Source: a virus. From it: a stretch of DNA of 37,957 nucleotides. Position numbers and translations under genes: made by a program. Within the stretch, counting starts at the first letter, position 1, and each line of letters opens with the position of its first letter. The DNA lies in IMG/VR virus record IMGVR_UViG_3300035670_000626, positions 1 to 37,957 of that record. The stretch is one strand, 5' to 3'. The notes under the pieces were generated by a model that was given only the letters and a program-made list of their open reading frames with translations, made no database searches and had not been told where the DNA came from. Shown piece by piece: positions 20,255-28,525 of the stretch.

Positions 20255-23200
20255 ATGTACTCAATTCTCGACTTCCGCGCTGTCGTAAAGCACTCCTACT
20301 ACGGCGCCAGTGATCCGGAGGCCATGTTCTGCGAGGAGGTTGGCCGCCGATTCGCTAACTGGGAAGTGGCCGCCGCCGGCTTCATCAGCCGCTACATCGA
20401 GCCGATCATCGCTCAGGGCGGCAGCCCTCGTAACCTGCTGGTGGCCCACGATATGGGCCGCGAGTACCGCACCGCCCTGTTCCCCGGCTACAAGGCCGCC
20501 CGTGACGACGTGAAGCGCAGTCCTATCGAGGTCGAGCAGTGCGAGAAGCTGTTCGACTGGGCCAAGCACTTCCTGACCGCCCTGGGCGCCACCCAGATGG
20601 GCGTCAAGGGCGTGGAAGCTGACGACGTTATCGCCTGGCTGTGCGAGCGCATCACAGAGCCCAAGGCCGTGTACACGGTCGACGGCGACCTGCTGCAGCT
20701 CTGCAACGACAACACCATCGTCTACCTGAAGAACGAACCGTTCTACGGCGAAGGCGAAAAGGACGGCATCCCCTTCCACCTGACCAGCCTGGCCAAGTCC
20801 ATCCTGGGCGATAAGTCCGACTGCTACGGCGGCGTGAAGGGCCTGGGCATCGCCAAGGTCCAGCAGCTGCTGGAGAACTTCGGCGCCGACGGCGTAGAGG
20901 AACTGCAGGGTGTCGTCGAGACCGGCAACACCGAACTGCTGGACCAGGCCATTGAGCAGACCGGCGACAAGGTCCTGATCAAGCTCCGCGAGAACTTCGG
21001 CGAGTGGCGCACCATGTGGCGCCTGGCCAAACTGCACCCGGAGCTGTGCTGGAAGCCGCGTGCCAAGAAGCTGATCAAGCCGATGGTGCACAAGCGAATC
21101 CCGAACGGCCAGCAGCTGTTCAACCTGCTCAAGCAGGTGGGTTGCGAAGATATGTGGGACAGCGTGTTCGCCAGCTGCATGCCCTCCCAGCTCGCCATCA
21201 CCGCCAATAACTGGGAGGAGATGCGCGACGCCATCTTCGCCGAGATGGCCGCCGGTGACATCACCACCTTCGACTACGAGTCGTCCAACAAGGATCCGAT
21301 CCCGGAGTTTGCGCTGGCATCGACCCAGGGCGAGAACTTCGTCGACGTGCTCAGCCAGGAGCTGGCCGGCGCATCGTTCCAGTTCGGCCAGCACCTGGAG
21401 AACGTGATCTACGTCCCGGTCGACCACAAGGACACCGCCAACGTCGGCAAGCACGTCATTGCAGAGCTGCTGGAGCACGCCGGTCGGGTCAGCCGCCTGG
21501 TTGCGCACAACGTATTCTTCGAGGGCGTGGTCAGCCAGACCAACTTGAACCTGTCGCTGATCAACGTGCATGACACCCGCATGATGCAGCGCTACTACAA
21601 CGAGAACGCCGAGGCCCACCTCAAGGGGCTGTCGCTGGAGTACCTGGGCTACGAGCAGGCGTCCTACGCCGAGACCATGGCCAAGGGCAACGGCGGCAAG
21701 GGCGCCCAGACAATGTCTGAGCTGACCTTGGAAGAGGTGTTCAGCTACGGCGCCGACGACGCCCAGGTCACCGGCCACCTGTACGACCTGCTGAAGCTGA
21801 TGCTGATGCTCGACGAGCAGTGGGCGTTCTACGAGCAGTGGGCTGTAAACCCTACGGTGGTCCTGCAGCACAGCTACATCAAGGGCGTGGACATCAACTG
21901 GGCCTTGCAGCGCCGGGTGCACGAACGCGACCTCAAGCAGGTCGAGGACGGCATGGCCGAGCTGCGTGAGGTCCTGGAGGCAAACGTCACCGGCAACATC
22001 ACACCAGGCTGTGAGTCACTGATCGAGGCGGAGAAGGACTACATCTACCGGGCGGCGAAGAAGAAGGCCGACGGCGACGGCGAGGTCGCCAAAACCAAGC
22101 TGTATGAGTGGCGCACCAAGTTGGAACGGGCCTGCCAGTACATCCCGTACCGGGAAGACAGCGTAATGCCGGCGTTCTCGTTTACCGCCAAGCAGGTCAG
22201 CGCAGCGCTGGTTGCCGTTGGCCTGCCGGAGATCGAGAAGGTCACCGCCAAGGGCATCGGCGATTACATGGAGCAAGTCGGCTACGTCGGCTTCGACGCC
22301 GAGGAGTCTTTCAGCGCCCCGCAGGCTGAGTTGCTCAAGGCGATCACTTCGGCCGTATCCCGCAACGCACTGAAGGTTAAGCAGTTGGAGGCCAAGGTCA
22401 CGGCGGCTGCAGAGGCAGAGGACGAAGAGGCATACGAGCAGGCTCAGGCCGCTGTCGCGTCTGCCCAGGTAGCTTTCGATACTCTGGGTGAGGTTGTCCA
22501 GCGCCTGGCCGGCGTAGAGCCCAAGGTCATCAAGATCGGCGACGAGCTGAACGTAGGCAGCCCTGCTCAGATGCAGCACCTGCTCTACTGCAAGATCGGC
22601 GTACCGGTTCGACTGCGCGGCAAGCAAGCTGGCAAGGGCCGCCTGCAAGTTGGTATCACCGAGGCAGGTCCGTCCACCGACGAAACTGCGATTCTCACCG
22701 CGATTGCGAACGACATCGAGCGAGGCAGCTGGCAGCACGACGCGCTGGAAGCCCTGCTCAAGGTCAAGTCGGCCAGCACCCGGATCAGCCTGTACCACGA
22801 CAAGTACCCGCTGTGGCGCCACCGCGACGGCAAGCTGCACCCCTCCTTCACCGACGCCGGTACCGATACCCGCCGCCCGACCGGCTCCTCGCCGAACGTG
22901 CTGCAGGTGTCGAAGAAGGACAAGGCCATGCGCTCGATGTTCGTACCGCCGTCGCCTGACCACGTGGTCGTCGCAATCGACTACAACGGCCAGGAGATCC
23001 GCCTGATGGCCTGCGAGTCCGGCGACCCGGTGATGATCTCGGTCTACGACCCGGAGAACGAGAAGGACCTGCACAGCATGACCGGCTCTGGTATCGCCAA
23101 GATGGACTACGACGAGTTCGTGGCCGCCAAGGACGATGAAACCCATGAGCTGAACAAGCTGACCAACGCAATCCGGAAGAAGGCCAAGGGCGTCAACTTC

Positions 23201-23857
23201 GGCCTGGCCTACGGTGCCGGCCCTGCCACCCTGTCGCGCAACCTGATCGTACCGATCTCGGAAGCAGAAGCGCTGCTCAGCGGCACTATGAACCTGTATT
23301 CCCAGATTCCTGTATGGCAGCAGAACACGGCGAAGTTCATGGAGCGCAACGGGTTCACCCTTACCGCCTTCGGCACCAAGCGCCACGCCAACGACGACAT
23401 CTTCAGCAAGGACCACGGCAAGGTCAGCCGTCAGCACCGTCAGGGCACCAACGCAACGATCCAAGGCACCGCCGCGGAGATGCTGCGCATCGTGCTCACC
23501 GGAATCGTTGACCGAGACCTGCTGAATCGCCTGGACATGGTGTTCTTCGCACCGATCTACGACGAAACCGTGGCCTTCGTGCACAAGGACGACGTCGTCG
23601 AATACTGCCGCGAGATGAACGAGATCATGTCCTCCGCCACCCCGCCGGGTCACGTCGTCAAGCAGGTTCCCGAGTTCTCGATCGGACCTGACTGGGGTCG
23701 TGTACACGAGCTGGGCCGCTATCCGGGCGAGGAGAAGATCCTCGAAGCGGTTCGCCGCAGCCTGGACGAGGCGAAGGAGATCTGGGAGGTGGACATGCTG
23801 CAGCCGTTCGATCCTATCCGTAACAAGTACCAGGAAGTTCTGGAGGAAGCTGCGTGA
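20255..23857 (+). CDS. polA: Three-domain family A DNA polymerase (PolI with 5' nuclease)
   Basis: Replicative polymerase, 1200 residues. The N-terminus is a 5'-3' FEN/PIN nuclease: FPGYKAARDD (76-85), EADD (121-124), VDGDLLQL (142-149), GDKSDCYGGVKGLG (185-198). A 3'-5' proofreading domain follows: D340-x-E342, ExoII N419 in AHNVFFEG, ExoIII YGADD (498-502). The polymerase has motif A DYNGQEIRL (909-917), motif B R974-K978-F982-Y986 and motif C YDE (1102-1104). Motif C carries Tyr where PolI has His, and ExoII has Glu where the family usually has Asp. A helical, partly coiled-coil stretch (about 560-760) lies between exonuclease and palm. GGAG precedes the ATG; GTGA overlap with the next gene. 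Confidence 0.96.
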   Translation: MYSILDFRAVVKHSYYGASDPEAMFCEEVGRRFANWEVAAAGFISRYIEPIIAQGGSPRNLLVAHDMGREYRTALFPGYKAARDDVKRSPIEVEQCEKLFDWAKHFLTALGATQMGVKGVEADDVIAWLCERITEPKAVYTVDGDLLQLCNDNTIVYLKNEPFYGEGEKDGIPFHLTSLAKSILGDKSDCYGGVKGLGIAKVQQLLENFGADGVEELQGVVETGNTELLDQAIEQTGDKVLIKLRENFGEWRTMWRLAKLHPELCWKPRAKKLIKPMVHKRIPNGQQLFNLLKQVGCEDMWDSVFASCMPSQLAITANNWEEMRDAIFAEMAAGDITTFDYESSNKDPIPEFALASTQGENFVDVLSQELAGASFQFGQHLENVIYVPVDHKDTANVGKHVIAELLEHAGRVSRLVAHNVFFEGVVSQTNLNLSLINVHDTRMMQRYYNENAEAHLKGLSLEYLGYEQASYAETMAKGNGGKGAQTMSELTLEEVFSYGADDAQVTGHLYDLLKLMLMLDEQWAFYEQWAVNPTVVLQHSYIKGVDINWALQRRVHERDLKQVEDGMAELREVLEANVTGNITPGCESLIEAEKDYIYRAAKKKADGDGEVAKTKLYEWRTKLERACQYIPYREDSVMPAFSFTAKQVSAALVAVGLPEIEKVTAKGIGDYMEQVGYVGFDAEESFSAPQAELLKAITSAVSRNALKVKQLEAKVTAAAEAEDEEAYEQAQAAVASAQVAFDTLGEVVQRLAGVEPKVIKIGDELNVGSPAQMQHLLYCKIGVPVRLRGKQAGKGRLQVGITEAGPSTDETAILTAIANDIERGSWQHDALEALLKVKSASTRISLYHDKYPLWRHRDGKLHPSFTDAGTDTRRPTGSSPNVLQVSKKDKAMRSMFVPPSPDHVVVAIDYNGQEIRLMACESGDPVMISVYDPENEKDLHSMTGSGIAKMDYDEFVAAKDDETHELNKLTNAIRKKAKGVNFGLAYGAGPATLSRNLIVPISEAEALLSGTMNLYSQIPVWQQNTAKFMERNGFTLTAFGTKRHANDDIFSKDHGKVSRQHRQGTNATIQGTAAEMLRIVLTGIVDRDLLNRLDMVFFAPIYDETVAFVHKDDVVEYCREMNEIMSSATPPGHVVKQVPEFSIGPDWGRVHELGRYPGEEKILEAVRRSLDEAKEIWEVDMLQPFDPIRNKYQEVLEEAA

Positions 23858-24201
23858 AGACCTGGCTCAAGAGTTTGCTCAAAGAGCGCAGCAGCGGCCC
23901 CGTGCCGCTGCTGGAACCCATGCAGATCCGTGCCCGCACCGTTGCAGCTCTCGCGGAGTCCGAGGCCCGGCTGCTCGACCAGGTGGAATCCCTGCAAGAG
24001 CAGCTGGCCCAGGCCACCCACGCCGCCGGGGTGGCGCAGGAGCGCTGTGACCATGCCCGCATGGCACACGCTGCCCTGAACCGCCGGGTCAACGACCTGC
24101 GGCTCGACTGGCCCGCTGTCCACGACCGCTACTTCACCAAGCAAGGCATCGCAGCACGCGAAGCCGGCGTACCAATGAACCCGAAACGGAAGAGAAAGTA
24201 A
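23854..24201 (+). CDS. Coiled-coil protein coupled to the polymerase gene
   Basis: GTG start in the GTGA junction with polA. The 115-residue product is basic at both ends (KTWLKSLLKERSS; MNPKRKRK) with a heptad-rich centre (about 30-80: ALAESEARLLDQVESLQEQL). It may be a polymerase accessory or processivity factor, judged only by coupling and charge. No family recognised. Confidence 0.75.
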   Translation: MKTWLKSLLKERSSGPVPLLEPMQIRARTVAALAESEARLLDQVESLQEQLAQATHAAGVAQERCDHARMAHAALNRRVNDLRLDWPAVHDRYFTKQGIAAREAGVPMNPKRKRK

Positions 24202-24203
24202 CC

Positions 24204-24914
24204 ATGCTGGTATTAGCTCACGACTATGAAACCACCGGTGTAGACACCAGCAAGCTGGGCGTAGTGCAGTCCGCTCTGTGCTTCGCCACCCTGCACCAGA
24301 ACGGTAGCTTCACGATCCTGGAGAAGGACGTGCAGGTGCTCGACCCTGGCCACCCGATTCCGGCCGGCGCTTCTGGTGTGCATGGCATCTACGACCACCA
24401 CGTGATTGGCAAGCCACTCTGGGAAGCCTACCTGGCTGAGCAGTTCAAGGTGGTCAACGCTACCCCGATCCAGGGCGTCGTCGGCTACAACAGCAAGTCC
24501 TTCGACGACCGCATTGCCCGCCGTGTCGGCCTTGGCGCCTACCCCTCGATCGACCTGATGCGTGCCACCAAGCGCTTCAAGACCCAGGGCATCCTGCAAA
24601 AGGCCACCCTGGGCGCCGCGTACCTGGGCCTCACCGGCAAAGAGCCGGAGAACGCTCACGACGCCTTCGCCGACATCGTGATGACCCTGGAGCTGATCGC
24701 CCCGGCCATGGAACACGCCAAGTGCGCCACGCTGGAAGACTTCATCGTTTGGCTGAACGGCGTAGGCATGACGCCGCAGGACCGCATGCCGTTCGGGAAG
24801 CACAAGGGCGTGAAGCTGTGCAACCTGCCCAAGGACTACGTGCAGTGGGCGTTGGGCAACCTGCCTGATATGGACCCAGACCTTCGCACCGCGTTCGAGG
24901 GCCTGACAGCATGA
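24204..24914 (+). CDS. DnaQ-type 3'-5' exonuclease with DUF3820-like C-terminus
   Basis: DEDDh exonuclease: D7-x-E9 in HDYETTG, GVHGI, GYNSKSFDDRI (about 93-103) and NAHDAFAD (about 151-158) give the four acidic residues and the catalytic His. The C-terminal 45 residues, MPFGKHKGVKLCNLPKDYVQWAL, match DUF3820, a small domain often attached to exonucleases. The fold is like E. coli ExoI/RNase T. It could proofread for the polymerase or degrade host DNA. ATGA overlap with the dNMP kinase gene. Confidence 0.88.
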   Translation: MLVLAHDYETTGVDTSKLGVVQSALCFATLHQNGSFTILEKDVQVLDPGHPIPAGASGVHGIYDHHVIGKPLWEAYLAEQFKVVNATPIQGVVGYNSKSFDDRIARRVGLGAYPSIDLMRATKRFKTQGILQKATLGAAYLGLTGKEPENAHDAFADIVMTLELIAPAMEHAKCATLEDFIVWLNGVGMTPQDRMPFGKHKGVKLCNLPKDYVQWALGNLPDMDPDLRTAFEGLTA

Positions 24915-25453
24915 GCAGACTGGTAGGGCTGATCGGGAAGGCGCGGGTCGGAAAGGACACCGTCGCTGAGCACCTCGTCGAGCAGTACGGCCTGATGCAA
25001 TACGCCTTTGCCGACCCGCTGAAGGACATGCTGGAGGCGGTGTTCGGCGACAAGTTCAGAGGCGGGGACCGCGAGCAGGTGATCGACTGGTTGGGCAAGT
25101 CGCCCCGCCAGCTGATGCAGACCCTGGGGACAGAGTGGGGCCGCGACTGTGTGCATCCAGACCTCTGGGTGCTCTTCGCCGAACAGGAGTGGCTGAAGGC
25201 TCAGGCCCGCAAGGCGCCTGGCCTGGTCATCAGCGATGTCAGGTTCAAGAACGAGGCCGAGTGGATCCACGAGGCAGGCGGCTTGCTGATCGAGATTACC
25301 CGCCCCGAGGCCGAGGAAGTTTCCGCGCACCGCAGCGAGACAGGCTTCGCGGCGTTCGGGATGCAGCGTGAGCTGATCAACAACGACGGCAGCCTTGACG
25401 ACCTGTTCGAGCAGGTTGACGACCTTGTCATGGAGTTCTTACGTGGCCACTGA
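24911..25453 (+). CDS. Deoxynucleoside monophosphate kinase (T4 gp1-like)
   Basis: Phosphorylates dNMPs such as dTMP and dGMP with ATP, feeding the dNTP pool. The P-loop is GKARVGKDT (9-17), followed by YAFADPLKDML, as in T4-type dNMP kinases, and LVISDVRFKNEAEWI (about 105-119), which matches the family's NMP-binding region. 180 residues is shorter than T4 gp1 (241). It acts with thymidylate synthase upstream. Overlaps the next gene by 11 bp. In phages with modified pyrimidines related kinases handle the modified monophosphate; that cannot be judged here. Confidence 0.85.
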   Translation: MSRLVGLIGKARVGKDTVAEHLVEQYGLMQYAFADPLKDMLEAVFGDKFRGGDREQVIDWLGKSPRQLMQTLGTEWGRDCVHPDLWVLFAEQEWLKAQARKAPGLVISDVRFKNEAEWIHEAGGLLIEITRPEAEEVSAHRSETGFAAFGMQRELINNDGSLDDLFEQVDDLVMEFLRGH

Positions 25454-25967
25454 CATTGGGAAGATCTTCGAGAAGGAGCTGGAGAAAGTCTTCCGCTCCC
25501 TCAAGGAGAGCCACCTGTTCGGGTGGCACAGGCTGCCAGACACCTCGTCCGCCGGCGGACACATCATCGGTGAGCAGCCCAGCGACTACCTGCTGGCCCT
25601 GCCGCCAGGCAGTTGCAGCCTCAACGACCAGCGCCTCCTGTTCATGGAGGCCAAGGCCAGCGAGAAGCATGCAGGGCTGACCAAGGCGGCCATGCAGCCG
25701 GCGCAGCGCGGAGCAGTCAGCTTCTACCGCAACATGCTGCAGCTGCCATACCTGGTGTTCTTCTACGCCGCCGACGCCGGCGTCATCCAGATATGGGATG
25801 GCTCGGTGGTGGTGGCAGACGAGCGGATCAGCAAGTACACGCCGCTGTGCGTGATCGAGCAGGCTGGGTCTGGGGTCAAGCTCAACACAGAGGTCATCCA
25901 GCACGAGCTGATCGACTTCTTCGAGCTGCCTCCCAAGTCCAAGACGCTCGCAAACTATTGCGCATAG
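25443..25967 (+). CDS. PD-(D/E)xK nuclease, RecU-like Holliday junction resolvase
   Basis: GTG at 25443 follows GGAG and starts VATDIGKIFEKELEKVF, the FE-x-x-x-E N-terminus seen in RecU and related resolvases. Catalytic residues are D48 in QPSDYLL, E69-x-K71 in LFMEAKAS and Q88 in QPAQRGAVS; LVFFYAADAGVIQIWDG follows. The 174-residue length fits. It probably resolves recombination and replication branches before packaging. It is the last gene before a new operator region. Confidence 0.8.
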   Translation: MATDIGKIFEKELEKVFRSLKESHLFGWHRLPDTSSAGGHIIGEQPSDYLLALPPGSCSLNDQRLLFMEAKASEKHAGLTKAAMQPAQRGAVSFYRNMLQLPYLVFFYAADAGVIQIWDGSVVVADERISKYTPLCVIEQAGSGVKLNTEVIQHELIDFFELPPKSKTLANYCA

Positions 25968-26004
25968 ACCCATATTTACAGCAGTATGGGCAACCATAAA
26001 CAGG
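25958..26004 (+). promoter_or_regulatory. Paired operators and weak promoter before the DNA ligase gene
   Basis: CCCATATTTACAG (25969-25981) is a strong site; CCATAAACAGG (25994-26004) is an inverted partner lacking two bases and overlaps the ribosome binding site CAGGAG. TTGCGC (25958-25963) with CAGTAT (25982-25987) is a poor promoter at best. CCCATA/TATGGG also form an inverted repeat (25969-25990). Confidence 0.5.
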
Positions 26005-26012
26005 AGCACTCA

Positions 26013-27137
26013 ATGCAAGTCCTGAAGGAAATCACCCTCTACAAGAACCACGACGGCCAGATCGGAGATTGGCTGATCAAAGCCGTTAGCCTGGAGCCGC
26101 ACCTCGAGGGTGGCGCCGCGCAGCTGCAGATCAGCCACACCAAAGTGGTCGGCGGCAAGGCTGTGACCAAGATCGTTCCGGTTGAAGGAAAGAACGCCGG
26201 TCGAGCGAACGAGACCTCGCCCTGCACTCAGGCCGTCCTGGAGCTGGACAGCCGCGTCAACAAGCAGATCGACAAGGGCTACGTCCGCAACATCGACGAC
26301 GCTTCGGCGCCGGCAACCAACGCCCTAGGTCTGCAGAAGCCAATGCTGGCCCACCCGATCGACAAGGTGAAGCCGGACAGCATCGACTGGGACGACGCAT
26401 TCGGCCAACCGAAGCTCGACGGACACCGCTGCCTGGTGAACGGGATCATGTACAGCCGCAACGGCAAGGAGATCCTGCTGCCGCATATCCGCGACTTCCT
26501 GGGCGACCACGGCCTGGTCGACAAGAAGCTGGACGGCGAGCTCTACGTGCACGGCCAGCTGCTGCAGGACATCGGCTCGCTGATCAAGAAGCCCCGCGAA
26601 GAGTCGCTGCAGCTGCAGTATCACGTCTATGACGTGATCAGCGACGCGCCGTACGCAGATCGCCATGCCTGGCTGGCCGACGTAATGAGCGGCGCCCTGG
26701 CCGCCAACGACTCCCCTATCCGACTGGTTCCCGCCGTCCGGGTGGCCAGCCGCGACGCGCTGACCCAGCTGCACAAGGCGTGGCTGGATGCCGGCTATGA
26801 GGGCTCAATGCTGCGCCACGGCCGCACCGGATACCAGGCCGACAAGCGCAGCGGGTCGCTGCTCAAGGTGAAGGACTTCGAGGACATCGAGGCCACTGTG
26901 GTCGACGTGGAGCGTGGTACGCCGAACGGCAGTTTCGAGGTCCCCGTCTGGATCCTGCAGCTGCCCAACGGAAACCGCTTCAAGGCCACCGCCCACGGCG
27001 ACATGCACCAGAAGCATGCCCAGTGGGAGCTGCGCCACACCTACATCGGCCGTCAGCTGACGGTGCAGATCTTCGGCTACAGCAAGGACGGCATCCCGCT
27101 GCTCCCGGTAGCCCTTCGTTGGAGGGAGGACATCTGA
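26013..27137 (+). CDS. ATP-dependent DNA ligase with WGR-like N-terminus
   Basis: Seals nicks using ATP. ATG at 26013, after CAGGAG, is preferred to one at 25986 that lies in the operator region. The first 90 residues resemble a WGR domain (ITLYKNHDGQIGDW and GKNAGRANETSPCTQA). Nucleotidyltransferase motifs follow: I KLDGHR (adenylated K134), III LDGELYVHG, IIIa YHVYDV, IV YEGSMLRHG and V LLKVKDF. 374 residues, typical of phage ligases. One base overlaps the following membrane-protein gene. Confidence 0.92.
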   Translation: MQVLKEITLYKNHDGQIGDWLIKAVSLEPHLEGGAAQLQISHTKVVGGKAVTKIVPVEGKNAGRANETSPCTQAVLELDSRVNKQIDKGYVRNIDDASAPATNALGLQKPMLAHPIDKVKPDSIDWDDAFGQPKLDGHRCLVNGIMYSRNGKEILLPHIRDFLGDHGLVDKKLDGELYVHGQLLQDIGSLIKKPREESLQLQYHVYDVISDAPYADRHAWLADVMSGALAANDSPIRLVPAVRVASRDALTQLHKAWLDAGYEGSMLRHGRTGYQADKRSGSLLKVKDFEDIEATVVDVERGTPNGSFEVPVWILQLPNGNRFKATAHGDMHQKHAQWELRHTYIGRQLTVQIFGYSKDGIPLLPVALRWREDI

Positions 27138-27553
27138 TGAAAGACGCGAAAAGAACGGGCCTGACGGTGATTGTGGGCGTGCTCGCCCTGCTGATCTTCA
27201 CGCTGGGCAGCTGGGTATGGCTCTACGGCACTGCGGAGATCCGCGGCCGGGTAGGCGCAGAGGTCAAGCTGGAGTCGGCGGATAGTCGCATTGCCAACTA
27301 CGACCACTTCTACGACCTCTGTGCCGCGGTGCAGGGCTACGAGCATGCGCTCTTGTCGCAGCGGTCAGCCCTGGCCGCCGGGATCAGCGCCGATCGCGCC
27401 TACACCAACATGGCCGGCATCACCGCGCAGCGTGCTCGGGCCATCGCCCAGTACAACGCCGACGCCAACAAGTCCTATACCAAAGCCCGCTTCCTGGGTG
27501 ACACCCTGCCTCGCCGTCTCGACGTGAACCTGGAGAACACGCAATGCAACTGA
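27137..27553 (+). CDS. Membrane-anchored protein, partner of the following lipoprotein
   Basis: One transmembrane segment at about residues 7-30 (LTVIVGVLALLIFTLGSWVWL), then a soluble region (VGAEVKLESADSRIANYDHFYDLCAAVQGYE) with helical repeats. The segment IANYDHF-DLC is familiar from phage proteins found together with a lipoprotein; no function is known to me. By analogy with envelope-associated phage proteins it could alter the inner membrane or block superinfection; this is inference. Overlaps the lipoprotein gene by 10 bp. Confidence 0.8.
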   Translation: MKDAKRTGLTVIVGVLALLIFTLGSWVWLYGTAEIRGRVGAEVKLESADSRIANYDHFYDLCAAVQGYEHALLSQRSALAAGISADRAYTNMAGITAQRARAIAQYNADANKSYTKARFLGDTLPRRLDVNLENTQCN

Positions 27554-28062
27554 TCGCCCGCATCTTTATCGCGCTGTGCATGGCGCTGTCGCTGACGGCC
27601 TGCAAGGTCGAGGGCTCGTCCCGCGACCAGAACATGAAGGCCCAGCAGTCGCTGATGGCACGAGCCACGGCGGCGGTGCCGGTACCGCAGATCAACAACT
27701 TCCTGGCCCGCGAGGCGGTGGCCAAGCAGGTCAGAAGACTCGACGAGAAGGGCAAGCTGTTCTACGTGTACATCCTCGGCCAGAACGGCCAGCAGGTTGG
27801 CTACTACGTGTCGAACACCCGTCCGGTCAGCACCTGCGCCCTGCTGACGCCTGCCCAGGAGGTCATGCACTACAACAGCGGAGCCACCGCGGTGCTTGGC
27901 ACTCCCAGCCTCGGTGGTGTCTACGGGTTCGGCGGCGGCTGTAACAGCCACTTCTTTTTCGACGCAGCCACCGACGCCTACGTGGAGATCAGCGGGCTGC
28001 CCTTCTTCGTGGCAGACCAGCCGCTGGCCGTGGACGCGGCGCCGATCAAGGTGAGTCGATGA
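27544..28062 (+). CDS. Phage lipoprotein
   Basis: Signal peptide with lipobox: MQLIARIFIALCMALSLTAC, lipidated Cys at 20. The mature part has KGKLFYVYILGQNGQQVGYYV, PSLGGVYGFGGG and HFFFDAATDAYVEISG, a pattern recurring in phage lipoproteins (VYILVYG... and PSLDGSYG-like), function unknown. Located in the replication block, not the lysis cassette, so it is probably made early and could modify the envelope or exclude other phages. Confidence 0.85.
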   Translation: MQLIARIFIALCMALSLTACKVEGSSRDQNMKAQQSLMARATAAVPVPQINNFLAREAVAKQVRRLDEKGKLFYVYILGQNGQQVGYYVSNTRPVSTCALLTPAQEVMHYNSGATAVLGTPSLGGVYGFGGGCNSHFFFDAATDAYVEISGLPFFVADQPLAVDAAPIKVSR

Positions 28063-28310
28063 CCGAGCGCCTAGCCAAGCTGCTGGGCTACATGACTGAA
28101 GCCGAGGCCAAGCGCCTCGGCTTCAGTCATCACGGCCTGTACTACGGAATCCCGTTCTGGGTCAGGGACCCCTACGGCGTGTTCGAGGCGGGACCCAAGT
28201 GGGCCGTGCTGGAACCAGTGGTAACCCTGTTCCACCACATCGAAGGCATCTGCAACCACCTGCTTAACAGGCCGCCGAGCTTCCTGTTTCAGATCAGGGA
28301 GATCGAATGA
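28059..28310 (+). CDS. Hypothetical protein, 83 aa, containing a 17-bp perfect palindrome
   Basis: Starts at an ATGA overlap with the lipoprotein gene: MTERLAKLLGY, then MTEAEAKRLGFSHHG encoded by a perfect inverted repeat (28092-28130). A second in-frame ATG (28092) is the first codon of the repeat. The rest (HGLYYGIPFWVRDPYGVFEAG, TLFHHIEGICNHLL) has no recognised domain or clear membrane helix. ATGA overlap with the next gene. Confidence 0.7.
   Translation: MTERLAKLLGYMTEAEAKRLGFSHHGLYYGIPFWVRDPYGVFEAGPKWAVLEPVVTLFHHIEGICNHLLNRPPSFLFQIREIE
28092..28130. repeat. Perfect 17-bp inverted repeat with 5-bp spacer, inside a gene
   Basis: ATGACTGAAGCCGAGGC (28092-28108), spacer CAAGC, then its exact reverse complement (28114-28130). 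As RNA it would form a 17-bp stem with a 5-base loop; as DNA it could extrude a cruciform. No T tract follows. Confidence 0.95.
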
Positions 28311-28525
28311 ACACCCAAGAGCTGATAGCCACTGTCTTTGGCCTTGTCGTGGGGGCAGTTGTGCTGTGCACGCCGGCCGCCTGCACAGCGAACCGACACA
28401 TCCAAATATCGGCCGCCATACAGGCAGGTGCCGACCCCATCGAAACCAAATGCGCCATCGAAGGAGGCTCTAGTCAGTCTCCGGTCTGCATAGTCGCCGC
28501 CGCCCGTAAGGAGCCCCGGAAATGA
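28307..28525 (+). CDS. Small exported or membrane protein, 72 aa
   Basis: N-terminal hydrophobic segment (IATVFGLVVGAVVLCTPAACTA, by position 7-28) with a possible signal-peptidase or lipobox-like site at Ala-Ala-Cys, then a Cys-containing tail (CAIEGGSSQSPVCIVAAARK). Phage lipoprotein or membrane anchor; function unknown. ATGA overlap with the SbcD-like gene. Confidence 0.65.
   Translation: MNTQELIATVFGLVVGAVVLCTPAACTANRHIQISAAIQAGADPIETKCAIEGGSSQSPVCIVAAARKEPRK

Noticed and set aside
20261-23707. Very long antisense open frames opposite polA (553 and 563 codons)
   Set aside because: Shadows of high-GC codon use; polA shows all expected motifs on the + strand.
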